NCBI GenBank assembly: GCA_030280995.1
Contig: JASXTE010000002.1
Span: 43,739,683 to 43,803,682, forward strand
DNA length: 64,000 bases
From: Hemileia vastatrix
Lineage: Eukaryota > Basidiomycota > Pucciniomycetes > Pucciniales > Zaghouaniaceae
Direction of reading: 5' to 3'
Position numbers and translations under genes: made by a program. The notes under the pieces were generated by a model. That model ran no database searches. It worked only from the letters and a program-made list of their open reading frames with translations, and had not been told where the DNA came from. Shown here in pieces: positions 42,031 to 52,721 of the stretch. Within the stretch, counting starts at the first letter, position 1. The number at the start of each line of letters is the position of its first letter.

Positions 42031-43928
42031 TTGAGACCAGGAGAAGCTAGTTATAGTAGAAAAACTAATCAATTTTCTAGTCTTGTAAATACTCCTTTAG
42101 TGTTAATTGCTACTTCAATGATAAATCCAGAGATGGCTATTATAGATGAATCAATTGATCATGAAGTTTATAAGACTCTTGAAAATTACTCTATCACTCT
42201 CCTGAAAAATTCTCCTGATGTAGAAACTATTAATGATCAATATTTGAGAGACACAATCACAAAACAAAATCAGATAATGAATAACTTAAAATTGACCAAA
42301 AATTTTTTTAGCTTGTTAGCTGAACCAGGTCACCAAGCATTGAAAGGTGAGTTGAATAGCATATCTGATAAATTGTTTAGGTACAAAGAAAATTTTGAAA
42401 AGAAATTTGCTTTGTGGAAAAATATTAAGAATTATCTATTCAAAATTCAAGAGACTATGCCTATCTGTTGCCCAGAACTAGAAGGTCAGAAATTAAATTT
42501 GAAAAAGTTAAATGACCATTATTCATCACTACAAAATAAGAATCAATTATCTTTTGCAACCATCAATGAAACATTAACCAGTATTGCAAGGATGAAAAAT
42601 AGGTTAAAAAACATTGAGAAACAATTGAATTCATTGTTATTTGACCAAAAATACTCTGTCACTTCTGAGAAGGAAATTGTTGTACGGGCTACTCCACATG
42701 TACCTGAGCCAAGCTCCTCTAGAGAAGAATCACTACAAGAGAAACCTGTAGATAGTTCTGAGTTTCCATCAAAAATTGATGATGCACCCTGTTCATCTGA
42801 AAATGTGTTAAATAATTAGATTAAATCTCAATTAGAGAAATTGAAACTTATTCTTACAAAGAAACAAGTAAACAAGAAGGAGACTACCTCAAATCAGAAA
42901 AATTGGCCCAAACTTGATCAACATCTAACATTTGATGGAGATTCTTCCTCTGACTGGAAGCAATTCACCTGAAAGATTGATAATCTTAAGAATTCTTATA
43001 AACTACCAGATGAAGAAATTTTGTCAAAATGAATTTCTTTGTTTTCCAATGTTTCCCTCATGTGGTATGAATCTGTCCTTTTGGATAATAATGATTACTC
43101 TTGGGAGGAGTGGAAAAAAATAATCAAAGCACAATAAGTGGTGGTTCAAAGTTTAGGTTAGCCCAACAAAGGAAGTATGAGGAGTCTAGATATAGCTCAT
43201 CCTCTACAGAAAAACCTATTGAGTTCCTGATGAAACTAGTAAAAATCTTGAAAGCAATGGATCCAAAAATGGATTATGAACTCTGGAAGGACAGGATCCT
43301 TTATAAATTTCCAATGTCTTTGAGAGACTTAATTGTTGCAAGAACTGAATTCTCCAGGGAGCCTTCTTCCTTTATTAATACTTGTAATGACTTTCTTTTA
43401 AATAACATCTATGAATATAGGAATTTCTTCCCAAGACTTTCAGTAGAGAAACCCTCCAACTACCAACAAAAACTTCCTGAAAAGGTTGGTAAACCCTCTG
43501 CCCCTGTTGCACCTAAAAAAACATGCAACAAACACTTGCTTTAAATGCAGCAAGCCTTGGAAGAAAGGCAATGTGTGTGACAAGAAAATTAACCTTGTTG
43601 AACAAACAGAGGAGCCTAATTATGACACAGTTGCACTATATGATACTTCAAGTGATTGTGCCAGAAACATTTCTAATGACTCTAACCAGGAAATCTTGAT
43701 GCTGGAGGAAGATATTCAATATTTAAAAAATATTGACATTGATAACAATGATTTTTCCACAGTTAAAGATGCTGAAATTATAAGAAATCTTAAGGACACC
43801 TCAATTATTATTTTCCCTCTCAAGGCACATATTGTGATTAATGGAAATAACATTGAGGTTGTTTTGGACTCTGGTGCTGGAGGAAGTGTTGTATCTGAAA
43901 AAGCACTTGCTTCAGTTGATCAGGATTA
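42031..43928 (+). pseudogene. A2 gag, zinc knuckle and protease, broken
   Basis: 42031-42819 is the helical gag segment (TSMINPEMAIIDESIDHEVY). The capsid region follows with stops near 42972 and 43032 and frame changes. The knuckle near 43541-43590 reads CFKCSKPWKKGNVC, with Lys in the His position, as A1 has Gln. The protease has VVLDSGAGGSVVSEKALASV and then a stop at 43927. Confidence 0.8.
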
Positions 43929-44276
43929 AAAACTAAAAATTATTCCTATCACCTCTGAAAATTGGAGACGTTATGGCTCTGTTTTGTCCCCCATTGGTAA
44001 ATAAAAAGCTACAGTATTTTTTAAATATAACCATGGCTTTGTAAGAGCTATGTGTGACTTTGTAGTTATGAAAAATGATAACCTAAGCAATTGGTTCATT
44101 GTGGGAAATGATATATTAACCAAATATGGAATTAAGCTTGATCCCTCAAACCAATGCTTCACAATGGGGTTGAATGGGAAGAGAAAATTTAAAATTTCCT
44201 CCCAAAAATATTATTAACACCAAGATGGAACACATTTCTTTCTGTAGTTCAATATAAAGGAAGATCTACAAAAGAA

Positions 44277-45980
44277 ATGCCTGCCCTTCTGTCTGAAATT
44301 GACACATCTTCTTTTGGAGAACAACTTTCTGGTGAGGAACATTTTTCCATTATTCATTTGATAAAAACTTTTCCTATGTCCTTTGCTCATGAGTCACATG
44401 AATTAGGATTGGTAAACAAAGAAATGAAGCTTTCATTATCTTTCCCATTAACTGAAATACTACCTATTTTAGAGAAGAAGCCTTATCCTGCTTCACCCAC
44501 AAAGAGAAAAGATATTGAAGACAATATCTCTACCCTTTTAAAAATGAATATTATTGAAAAGGTAGTTGAAAGACTTAATCATTTTGTTATATCACCTGTT
44601 TTAATTTCTTATGAGAAAGATAAATCTAGGTTATGTGGTGATTATAGAGCATTAAATACTTATACTGTAGATGATATCTATCCTTTACCCAGAATTAGCT
44701 CTACCCATGCCACCTTACAAGGTGTTAAATATGTCATCTGTTTAGATGATAATAAGGGATATCAGCAGGTACCTGTTGAGAAGAATTCAAATTTTTTTCA
44801 AATGATTGATACTCATATGGGTATATATAAGTATATTATGATGCCATTTAGCCCCAAAAAAACCCCTTCAGTTTTTCAGAAAGTTATGGATAACAAATTC
44901 CATCAAGAAATAATTTAAGGATGGCTAATGGTTTAAACTGATGATATCATCATATTCTTCAAGAAATTCAAGGACAAACTTATCCACCTATGTAAAGTGT
45001 TACATAAAATGGATGAGATAAATACGATACTTTCTTTGAAGAAAATGCAAATTTGGTTTTCATTCTTTGAAAGTGCTTGGTCATGTTGCCCCAGGATTAC
45101 AGATATGTGTTGACCAGAAAAAAGTGGCAGCTATATGACAGGTAAAAGCTCCTACTACAGTTAGAGAGCTCCAAAATTTTTGGGAATGTGTGGTTACTAT
45201 AGACAATATATTAAAAACTATCAAGTCATAGAATTACCCCTCACCCAATTAACTAGGAAAGATGTTGCTTTTGTCTGGAACAGTTAAAGACAAAGAGCTT
45301 TTGACACTATGAAACAGTTTTTAATGTCAGCACCAATTCTTGCCTTGCCTGAGTTTACTCAACCATTTGTTTTGTACACTGATTCCAGTTTCATTGGTGT
45401 TTGTGCTGCTCTCCACCAAAAACAAGTTATGAATGAAAAAGTATCAGAAGAAGTAATTTTTTATATTTCAAGAACCCTAAGTAATAGTGAATTGAAATAT
45501 GGTGCCACTCAACTTGAGTGTTTGAAAGTTGTGTGGGCTCTGGAAAAACTACATTATTATCTGGATGACCAGAAATTTGAACTTGTCACTGACTGCAGTG
45601 CAGTAATGTCCCTCTTAAACTTAAAAACACCTAGCAGACACGTTTTCAGATGAAAGTTGGCTGTTCAGGAATACAGAGGAAGGATGACAATAACTCATAG
45701 GGTTGGTATTGTTCACTCAAATGTGGATATTTTATCAAGGTTACCTTTGCCAAATGATGACTATAATCCTGAATATTATCCTGAGGATGAAATAGTTCAC
45801 ATTCATGGGGTATATGTGGTTGATCTGGAGGAAGAGATATTAAAGCTTATTCTGGATTCATATGATAAAGATAGTGAATTAAAAAAGCTGTGTACTATAT
45901 TAAATGATACAAAGAATGCTTCAATTCAAGAGTTAACTAAAACCATTCCGCCAAAGTACCAAATTGCTTTGGAAAAATGA
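44277..45980 (+). pseudogene. A2 RT and RNase H, broken
   Basis: The RT lead-in and palm blocks (KKPYPASPTKRKDIEDNIS, KSRLCGDYRALNTYTVDDIY) are well kept to 44918. The catalytic box is destroyed: a TAA precedes TDD, so the Tyr-Ile of YIDD is lost (near 44935). RNase H is at 45309-45653 (LYTDSSFIGVCAALHQ) and the tether follows to 45980. A2 contains none of the insertion that splits A1, which allowed the A1 break point to be mapped. Confidence 0.85.
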
Positions 45981-46007
45981 AACTTTTTAATTGATGAAGG
46001 ATCCCTC

Positions 46008-48380
46008 TATTATAGAAGAAAATTAAGTAATGTTATTGTTATTCCTCCTTCTATGAAAGAAATAAACTTGAAAATTTGTCATGATGACATATTGGCAGGA
46101 CATTTTGATCTTGAAAAAACAATGATTAGAATTAAGAACACCGCTGTGGTCTTCCAACATTGGCAGGGGCCTTTGTTGTGTGATTTGGCGCTGTTTGTGC
46201 ACGTCTTAATTGACATCTGTTAAAGAATTGGGTATTTTTCTGGTTTTATTCCGTGGATATTGGGTCTGCGGGTATATGGATACTATCATTGGATAGCCCT
46301 GGTTTTTCTCTATATTTTATGTCTTGAAGACATTTTTCATATTCTGAGTTTTAAGGGGTCATTTCCTCATTTTTCATTTATAAAAGATTGCTGTTTAATT
46401 TTGTTTTTCGTGTTTTACGGGCTAACCTTAAGTCTTAGGGTTAAGTGCTTAGTACCATTGGATAGAGCTAATTTTTCTCTATATTTCATGTCCCAATGTT
46501 GTTATAGTGAAATTCCGTGTTTTAAAGGTTTTAGTAGTTGTAGCTAATTTTTCTAAGTAGATTAGTGGTTTTTATTGGTTTTCTGGCTTCAGGGAGGCCG
46601 GGCCGCTTCAGGCGGAATCTCCGACGTCGGGCCGCCTGCCCGCCTCTGTTTTAGGAGGTTGGGGAGCGCTTCTGGAGGGTTTTTATTCAATTTGGCTGGT
46701 ACAGGCGCCAAATTTGTTGGTGTGCATGGGCTCTTAGATAGTGATCTGTGTGTACATAGTGAATAAGACAGTTTGGGGAAACCTTAATCATCATACAACC
46801 ATCCGGAGGTGATATCATTGTTCCTCACTCAGTTTTCACTGTTTTCTGGCCACAATTGGCTGTGTTTGTTGCAAGTAATTTCTTCATTTAACTTAACTTT
46901 GGCAACTGTTTTCTCTGTTATAGTTTTGCAAGCTATAGAAAGTATTATTGCTGTCTCTGGTGTGGATTTGCAGCCTACATCAAGTATCTTTGCTGTCTCT
47001 GGTGTGGACTTTGTTCTGCATTTCAGTTCTTTGGTCTGGTAGTCTATCTGGTGACTACTTTCTTGGCTCATCAAGCAGTCAAGTGTGTTAAACAGGAGCT
47101 TTAGCAAAACAGGAACCAACTTACTTTAGCAAGTAAATCTCACTCTATTTTTCTAAAGGGACAGGGGATTTTCTCTCTGGTTTTTCTCCAACTCCCTTGG
47201 TCAAGGCCTATAGCTAGTACTATAGGATTGTCTACACTGCTTGGTGGGCTAATGTGTCTAAAGACACCAAACTATATGTTGTATCCTGTGATTCTTGCCA
47301 GAAATCAAAAATAATTAACTGGGAAAAGAGCTGTATTAATGCAACATATTTAATCTCCTGATGAACCATGGAAAATAATTAAAGTGGAATTTGTAACAGG
47401 ATTGCCAGTTTCTGGGAAAGACAGTTATAACTCTTGCTGGGTTATTTTGAACAGATTCACAAAAATGTGTAAATTAATCTCTACTCACAAAGATGTTTCC
47501 ACTAAAGAGTTAGCCTTCTTGTGGTGGGCTCATATTTTTAATACTGCTGGTTTCCAAAAGGCCATAATCTCTGACAGAGACTGTAAATTTACTTCTGAAT
47601 TTTGGATGTCTCTGATGGATGTTTGTGGTGGTGATCTGTAGCTTTCTACTTCCCATCATCCCCATACTGATGGATTAGCTGAAAGAATGATTCAGACTTT
47701 AGAGTACATGATAAGAAGGTATTGTGTCTTTAGCCTTGAGTACAAAGACAATGACAGATTCACTCATGATTGGGTTACCTTACTTCCTGGTTTTAAATTT
47801 TCTTATAATAGTACTGTCCATTCTGTTACTCAGAGAAAGCCTTTTTAGCTGTGGCTTGGATATGTTCCAAATAACCCTGCCCAAATTCTCAATAATAAAA
47901 TACCTAAATTGGATTTACATCCTGGTGTAAAATCATTTCTTCAAGTGCAACAACTTTTCAGAATTCATGCTAAAAAATGTATTGAAAAATCTTTTGAATA
48001 TGGGAAGAAGAGGTGGAAAAAATCCCTTAAAGAATACACTTTTAAGAAGGGTGATGAAGTACTTATATCTACAGTCCACTTCAATTTACAAGGTAATAAC
48101 AAATTAAAAGACCCATTTGTTGGTCCATTTGTTTTCAGAAGAATGGTTGGTGATAATGCAGTTGAAGTTATCCTGTAATTTCCATATGACAGGAAACATC
48201 CTGTTTTTCCAATATCTCTTTTGAAACCTTACACATACAATAGTGATTTATTTCCCAAAAGGAGGGGAAGACCAAAGAAAACCTCTAATGAAATCACCGA
48301 AACAGCAGAAATTGATAAAATTCTAAATGACAGAATTGTCACTGCTGAAAAAGGTACTGAATACTTAGTGAGATTCAACT
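46008..48380 (+). pseudogene. A2 integrase and partial chromodomain, interrupted
   Basis: The HHCC finger starts at about 46020 (ICHDDILAGHFDLEK) and is cut at 46141 by an insertion, resuming at 47238. The core keeps ISDRDCKFTSEFW and DGLAERMIQT (Glu present). The first Asp is Glu (KVEFVTGLP), and stops occur near 47640 and 47850. The C-terminal segment to 48178 (GDEVLISTVHFNLQGNNKLK) matches A1, and the chromodomain is truncated at 48378. Confidence 0.85.
46142..47233. mobile_element. 1.09-kb insertion of unknown class in A2 integrase
   Basis: Compared with A1, 1092 bp are inserted between AGAACAC and TGCTTGG, flanked by ACAC (46138-46141 and 47234-47237). It starts CGCTGTGGTC and ends GGATTGTCT, with no terminal inverted repeat and no poly-A tail. 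It has a GC-rich island (46590-46660), two copies of CATTGGATAG...TTTTTCTCTATAT (46288 and 46455) and two of TTGCTGTCTCTGGTGTGGA (46949 and 46990). No coding domain was recognised. Confidence 0.7.
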
Positions 48381-48384
48381 AGTC

Positions 48385-48804
48385 TTGAAAAATTTCAACT
48401 TTTATTTTAAAATCAATATCATCATCAATATTTCATCAAAAGACCTTTCTGTCCCGTGTGAGCATTGCGCCAAATACCAGGCTCCTTGTTTGATTTCTAA
48501 CCCTGGTCTTCCTGGAAGAACTTCCTGTGATCTTTGCAGGCTTAAGAAAATAAAGGGTAAATGTCCAATTATTCCTTCCAGAAATAAATTCTATACTATA
48601 CAAGAAACTCTTCCTGATCCTAATATTCCTAAAAAGATATTATCAAAAATTCCAACTTTCTTTTGTAATATAAATGCCAAAACAGTTTCTTCTTCTAATA
48701 ATCCTAATCCTGAGCTTCCATGTCCATCTCAAGATCCCAATCCTATTATTCCAGTTTCTCCATTCAGTTTTGCTGAAACATTATTTCCTGGCTCAAAAGT
48801 TTAG
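48385..48804 (+). pseudogene. Cysteine-rich zinc-binding-like ORF next to A2
   Basis: The frame is open for about 140 codons but lacks a good ATG. Near 48459-48560 it carries CEHCAKYQAPC, then after 12 residues CDLCRLKKIKGKC: two clusters C-x2-C-x6-C and C-x2-C-x8-C, with a basic stretch in the second. This resembles fungal DNA-binding Cys clusters and, loosely, the first cluster of the antisense protein of gypsy B. A Pro/Asn/Ser-rich tail follows. It begins where the A2 chromodomain is cut off, so it probably belongs to a different retroelement. Confidence 0.5.
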
Positions 48805-49230
48805 TATTTTAATTTTAAATTAATAATACTCCAACTAATTTCAAGTCCAACTCCTAGGCTATTGAAATCACCAATACAGATGACATTGGCCAGGTGCAGA
48901 ATGATTACATTAATAATTATCCTAAATTTCATAGATATCTCTTTCTTGACTTTTGTGATTATATGAAGCATAAATTTCTAACCTATTTTTAAGAAACTTC
49001 TGCTAATAATACTGAAGATTTAATGAAGAGATGAACTTTAACGTAAAGTTTTGATAATGACATTGAAAGATTCCAAAGATATTACTTATTTTGATTGTCT
49101 TTTCTTCTTTAAAAAATTAAATACTTTGATTCTTTTTATTCTTTTAGTGCTGATGATCATTAGTTTCTGGTTGATTTTAATTCTTTTAAATAGTCATATA
49201 ATTTTCATGATTTAAAATAAACAAATAATT
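48805..49230 (+). pseudogene. Degenerate continuation of the Cys-rich ORF
   Basis: Protein-like segments interrupted by stops follow (NDYINNYPKFHRYLFLDFCD, then FDNDIERFQRYYLF). They are in plus orientation with plausible composition. I cannot assign a domain. They may be the remainder of the same retroelement gene. Confidence 0.35.
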
Positions 49231-49737
49231 AACCGTATTTGCCTTGTGATGATTCCACTACTGAGAGCAAGGTTTGAATTACTTCAGACTCCCCTCTACC
49301 AGTCTCCATTGTTCTTCACAGCATGAGAGAGCAGGCCTCCCTAATGAGGCAAATACCTTTGATTCCATTCCCATTGGGCTTCCCCCTAAGCCAAATACTA
49401 TGATTCCATTCTTTCCATAAGGTCCCCTAAGCTTCCATCTAAATAGTCTACCAAAGAGACCCACTAAATCCAAATCCTATCCTTCTTCTATGATCCAGCA
49501 TCACAAAATTCAAATAAATTTCCAAACCTTTAAAGTCACTACAACTTTTACCATTAATCATAATTTTCCAGACATTTTTAGTACCTTTATATATTTAAAG
49601 GTTTAACAATTTGTATTAATAACCTTTTCAATCTTCATCTTCCTTTAATTTTAAATAACTCCATTTAATGACATCTCCATTGCCTAAAGTTGGTTGCACT
49701 ATTTCCATTAATGACTGAGTTGTCCAAATGAGTGAGT

Positions 49738-50850
49738 ACCAGTTTAAGTTCTGATGAAACAGTGATAAATAAAAAAGACTGAATTGAATATCCTCCTTGA
49801 TTAACATTTCCACCTAATATCCTTGAGATCCAAACTTTTGATTGATTGCCAATTTATAGTCTTGGTGGACAAAGTGAAAGTAATTTGCCAGTTTAAAGTC
49901 ATAGGGGACCAATGATTGACATTTTGATGTTTGTTTTCCAGTTTAAAGTCTTAGTTAACCAAATCCTATAGTTCATTTCCAGTTTTAGTTCATAGTGAAC
50001 CAAAGATTGAATTGATTGTATATAGTTGAATTTTTCTTCTTTAATATTCAGTTTTAAGTCTTGATGGACTAGAGGATCCCATAGCATTTGAAAATCTTCT
50101 TAAGTATTCAGTTTAAAGTCTTGAAGGACTAACAGATCCAAAAACGTAAATCCAAAAGTCTTGAAAATTATCCAGTTTAAGTCTTGGAGGACTAACAGTA
50201 TATCTTGTGACAGAATCCAACAGATACCATACTCCATTAGACCCTTTTCCCTGTAAAAAAATAGTAAAAAAGAATATAAATAAAATAAACTAAAATTATA
50301 AAGAAAATTTAAAATAAAAAAATATATTATTATTATTATTTTTTGATTGATATTATGAAATTTGTAAATTAAAATTTAAAAATTCATATATATACATATA
50401 AAATGTCCTAAAATTAAAAAAAAATTAATTTAATATATTTAAAATATTCCCCCCAGCCATTTGATGAGCCATACCCCTGACATCATACCCACATCCAAGT
50501 GCACCTTGTTTTGGGATACACAAAAAAGAAATTTAAAATAAAATAAAATAAATAAAAAAAATAACATAAATTAATTTTAATTTTTTTTAAAAAACATAAT
50601 AAAAAAAATAGAAGTGATCACTGGGTGGGCTCCCTCCAATTTGTAAAAATGATTGGTAACCACCAGTGATAATTATCTCTGAAATAATTATAAATTTACA
50701 ATTAAAATAAAATAAAATTCTAACATTAAAAAATTCAAAAATAAAATTTCATAAATCAAATATAAAACCTTAAAAATATCCTTGAATCTGGCTTCAAATG
50801 AGTGTAATTGCATGACATTGTGTTGATCCAGTTTAGAGTCTTAGTGGATT
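49738..50850 (+). repeat. Dispersed tandem motif CAGTTTAAAGTCTTGG(A/T)GGAC
   Basis: Copies begin near 49739, 49848, 49888, 49938, 49979, 50048, 50108 and 50172, with one more at 50829, spaced 40-110 bp. The core CAGTTT(A)AAGTC(T/C)T(G/A) resembles the leader-repeat core of family A (CAGTTTACAATAAGTCCTGG). No gene occupies this kilobase; the rest is AT-rich. Confidence 0.6.
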
Positions 50851-51205
50851 TCCTATGTAACAAAAACAAAGCCAGGATTCAAGTAGAAACAGGGAAACTA
50901 TGGTAATGAACATTGTGGGGTAGTTGTGTGTAGAGAAGCCAGCCCATCAATTCCCCCAAACTTGCCAATATTAACTTTAGAAGGTTCCCCTGTGAACACT
51001 CCTACCAAAAATAATTACACTCCATCATAACTCTTCACCATAAACATTCAACATTTGAATTTAATGATAAATAATTTTAGCAATAGTTTTTAGTTTATAC
51101 TCTCTTTTGCGGAGTAAATCTTCTTTAAACAATAATAACATAGTTTGTCCTCATTTTGGAGGAATCTTCATAAATGATGGTAGGTAGTTTATCCTCATTT
51201 TAAAG

Positions 51206-51910
51206 TTAGACTTTTGCACACCTGGTTCCCCTAGGATAGAACCATTTAAAATGATTGGCAGCTACCCTCTTCTTTAAAACAACTCCATCCAACTCTTCTA
51301 ACACATATGAGCCTCCAGATACCTGTTCTCTAACTCTGTATGGTTCATTCAAACTATCTGAAAACATTCTACCCCACTGACTTTCCAAACTTCTATTATA
51401 CACCAAAACCATATCTCTAGTTTTTAGTGGATTCTGTAACCTAAATACCAACCTCTTATCCCAATATCTGACTGACTGATTCCTAATATTCATCATTTTC
51501 AAATATGCCTTTTCTAGAGTTTCTTCTTTCTTTTCTAACTGAACCATTCTTGCACATAATACTTCTTCAGTAGTTTTGACTGTGCCCCAATCTACTCCAA
51601 GATATGATTCAGCCTCTAAATCAACTGGGAAAACCACTTACACTCTAAAAACTAGTTTTTATGGTGAATATCAAGTTGTCCCTTGGGCAGTGATTCTGTG
51701 AGAAAATAAAACTAATGGTAAATAGTGCCTCCACTTTTCAGCACTTGATTGACACATTTTAACAAAAACATCTTTGATCACTTGATTCCCCTTTCTATCA
51801 TTCCTTCAGCTTTGGGATAATATGGGGTTGCTACCCTAACCTTTGATTCAAATTTTTATATAGTATCATTAAACTCTGGCCCAAATTCAGAACCTCCATC
51901 AACAGTAACC
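51206..51910 (-). pseudogene. Gypsy integrase fragment (family D), minus strand
   Basis: On the minus strand from about 51905 the integrase core reads VTVDGGSEFGPEFNDTI, then ATPYYPKAEGMIERG, with stops. 51637-51206 is the open C-terminal part (YWDKRLVFRLQNPLKTRDMV, AANHFKWFYPRG). It differs from the integrases of A and B. The fragment is cut at its N-terminal side by the family A LTR at 51916. Confidence 0.8.
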
Positions 51911-51915
51911 AATTT

Positions 51916-52721
51916 TGTCAAGGGGTCTTTCAAGTCTAGAAGGTTTTCCAGGGAGGTCCAAGGGCGGCAACAATGGGTTTTAAGGATTCAAACTTGGGTG
52001 CGTATTTTTGTTATCTTTAAAGATTATTTACTCAATAATAAGAGGTAAAAAGATGGATTACTATTATAATTAAGGGTTTAGAATCACGGTTTAATGTAAA
52101 TACTAAAACAATAATAGATAACAATAAAGTAGATTATAAGTAGTTGTAATAAAGTGAGTAAGTAAGGAATGATCCGAAAAGTACAAAAAGTGAGGGCATT
52201 TTTATAGGCAAAAATGCGGGAAATAAAGCCATGGAGTTAACACCACCTAATACAAGGGTGTGAGAAGAAAACTGAATAAGAAAGAGTGTATATGAAATAA
52301 ATAAAAGATAAATTAATTGGTACATCAACAAGGGCATCATTTTCATTTGAAATAAAATTTGAGTTCCCTTGGACTGTCACAATTAATACAACACATTTGA
52401 TTTAAATATATTGATTTCACGGAAATCCAAATCTCTCAGTAAAATAATTTGATATTTTTAAGGATTTTATTATATTTTTATTATTTATTTTTATTCCCAC
52501 TCAACTGTATTATTGAGCACGGTGTTAGCGAGTAAAAATGTATGGGAAAATTACTTAAATTAATTATTTAAATTACTTAATATACTTAGCTAGTTAGTTG
52601 TAAGTAATACATAAGTAAATACTAAATGATTAATTATTAATAAGAATTTAAAAAAGGTGTGGCTTCATCTCAGTAAAGTAATTAATTATTTTACTGGGTA
52701 AGTCTAGTAGCCTGGCTGACA
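51916..52721 (-). repeat. Family A LTR, minus orientation (about 806 bp)
   Basis: The reverse complement of the A1 LTR, from TGTCA at 51916 to GGCTGACA ending 52721. Flanks are AATTT and CTAGA, so there is no target duplication and a simple solo-LTR origin is not supported. It sits against the family D integrase fragment. Confidence 0.85.

Larger units (their letters stand above)
40930..48380 (+). mobile_element. Gypsy chromovirus A2, truncated and decayed
   Basis: It is collinear with A1: leader repeats, two-frame gag start (41328), gag, knuckle, protease, RT, RNase H, integrase and part of the chromodomain. No A-type LTR adjoins it. On the left it stops at the inverted family C LTR. On the right, homology ends inside the chromodomain at about 48378 (KGTEYLVRFN). 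It has many stops, and an unrelated 1.09-kb insertion sits in the integrase finger. Confidence 0.88.

Noticed and set aside
48385..48804. Part of A2 pol
   Set aside because: A1 pol continues differently after the same point and its 3' LTR follows shortly, so this ORF is not a native part of family A pol.
49738..50220. Possible CRISPR-like array
   Set aside because: The repeats are degenerate, the spacers uneven, the host is a eukaryote and the motif resembles a retroelement leader repeat.
51916..52721. Simple solo LTR of family A
   Set aside because: The 5-bp flanks differ (AATTT and CTAGA), so a clean solo LTR with target duplication is not supported; only an LTR copy is claimed.
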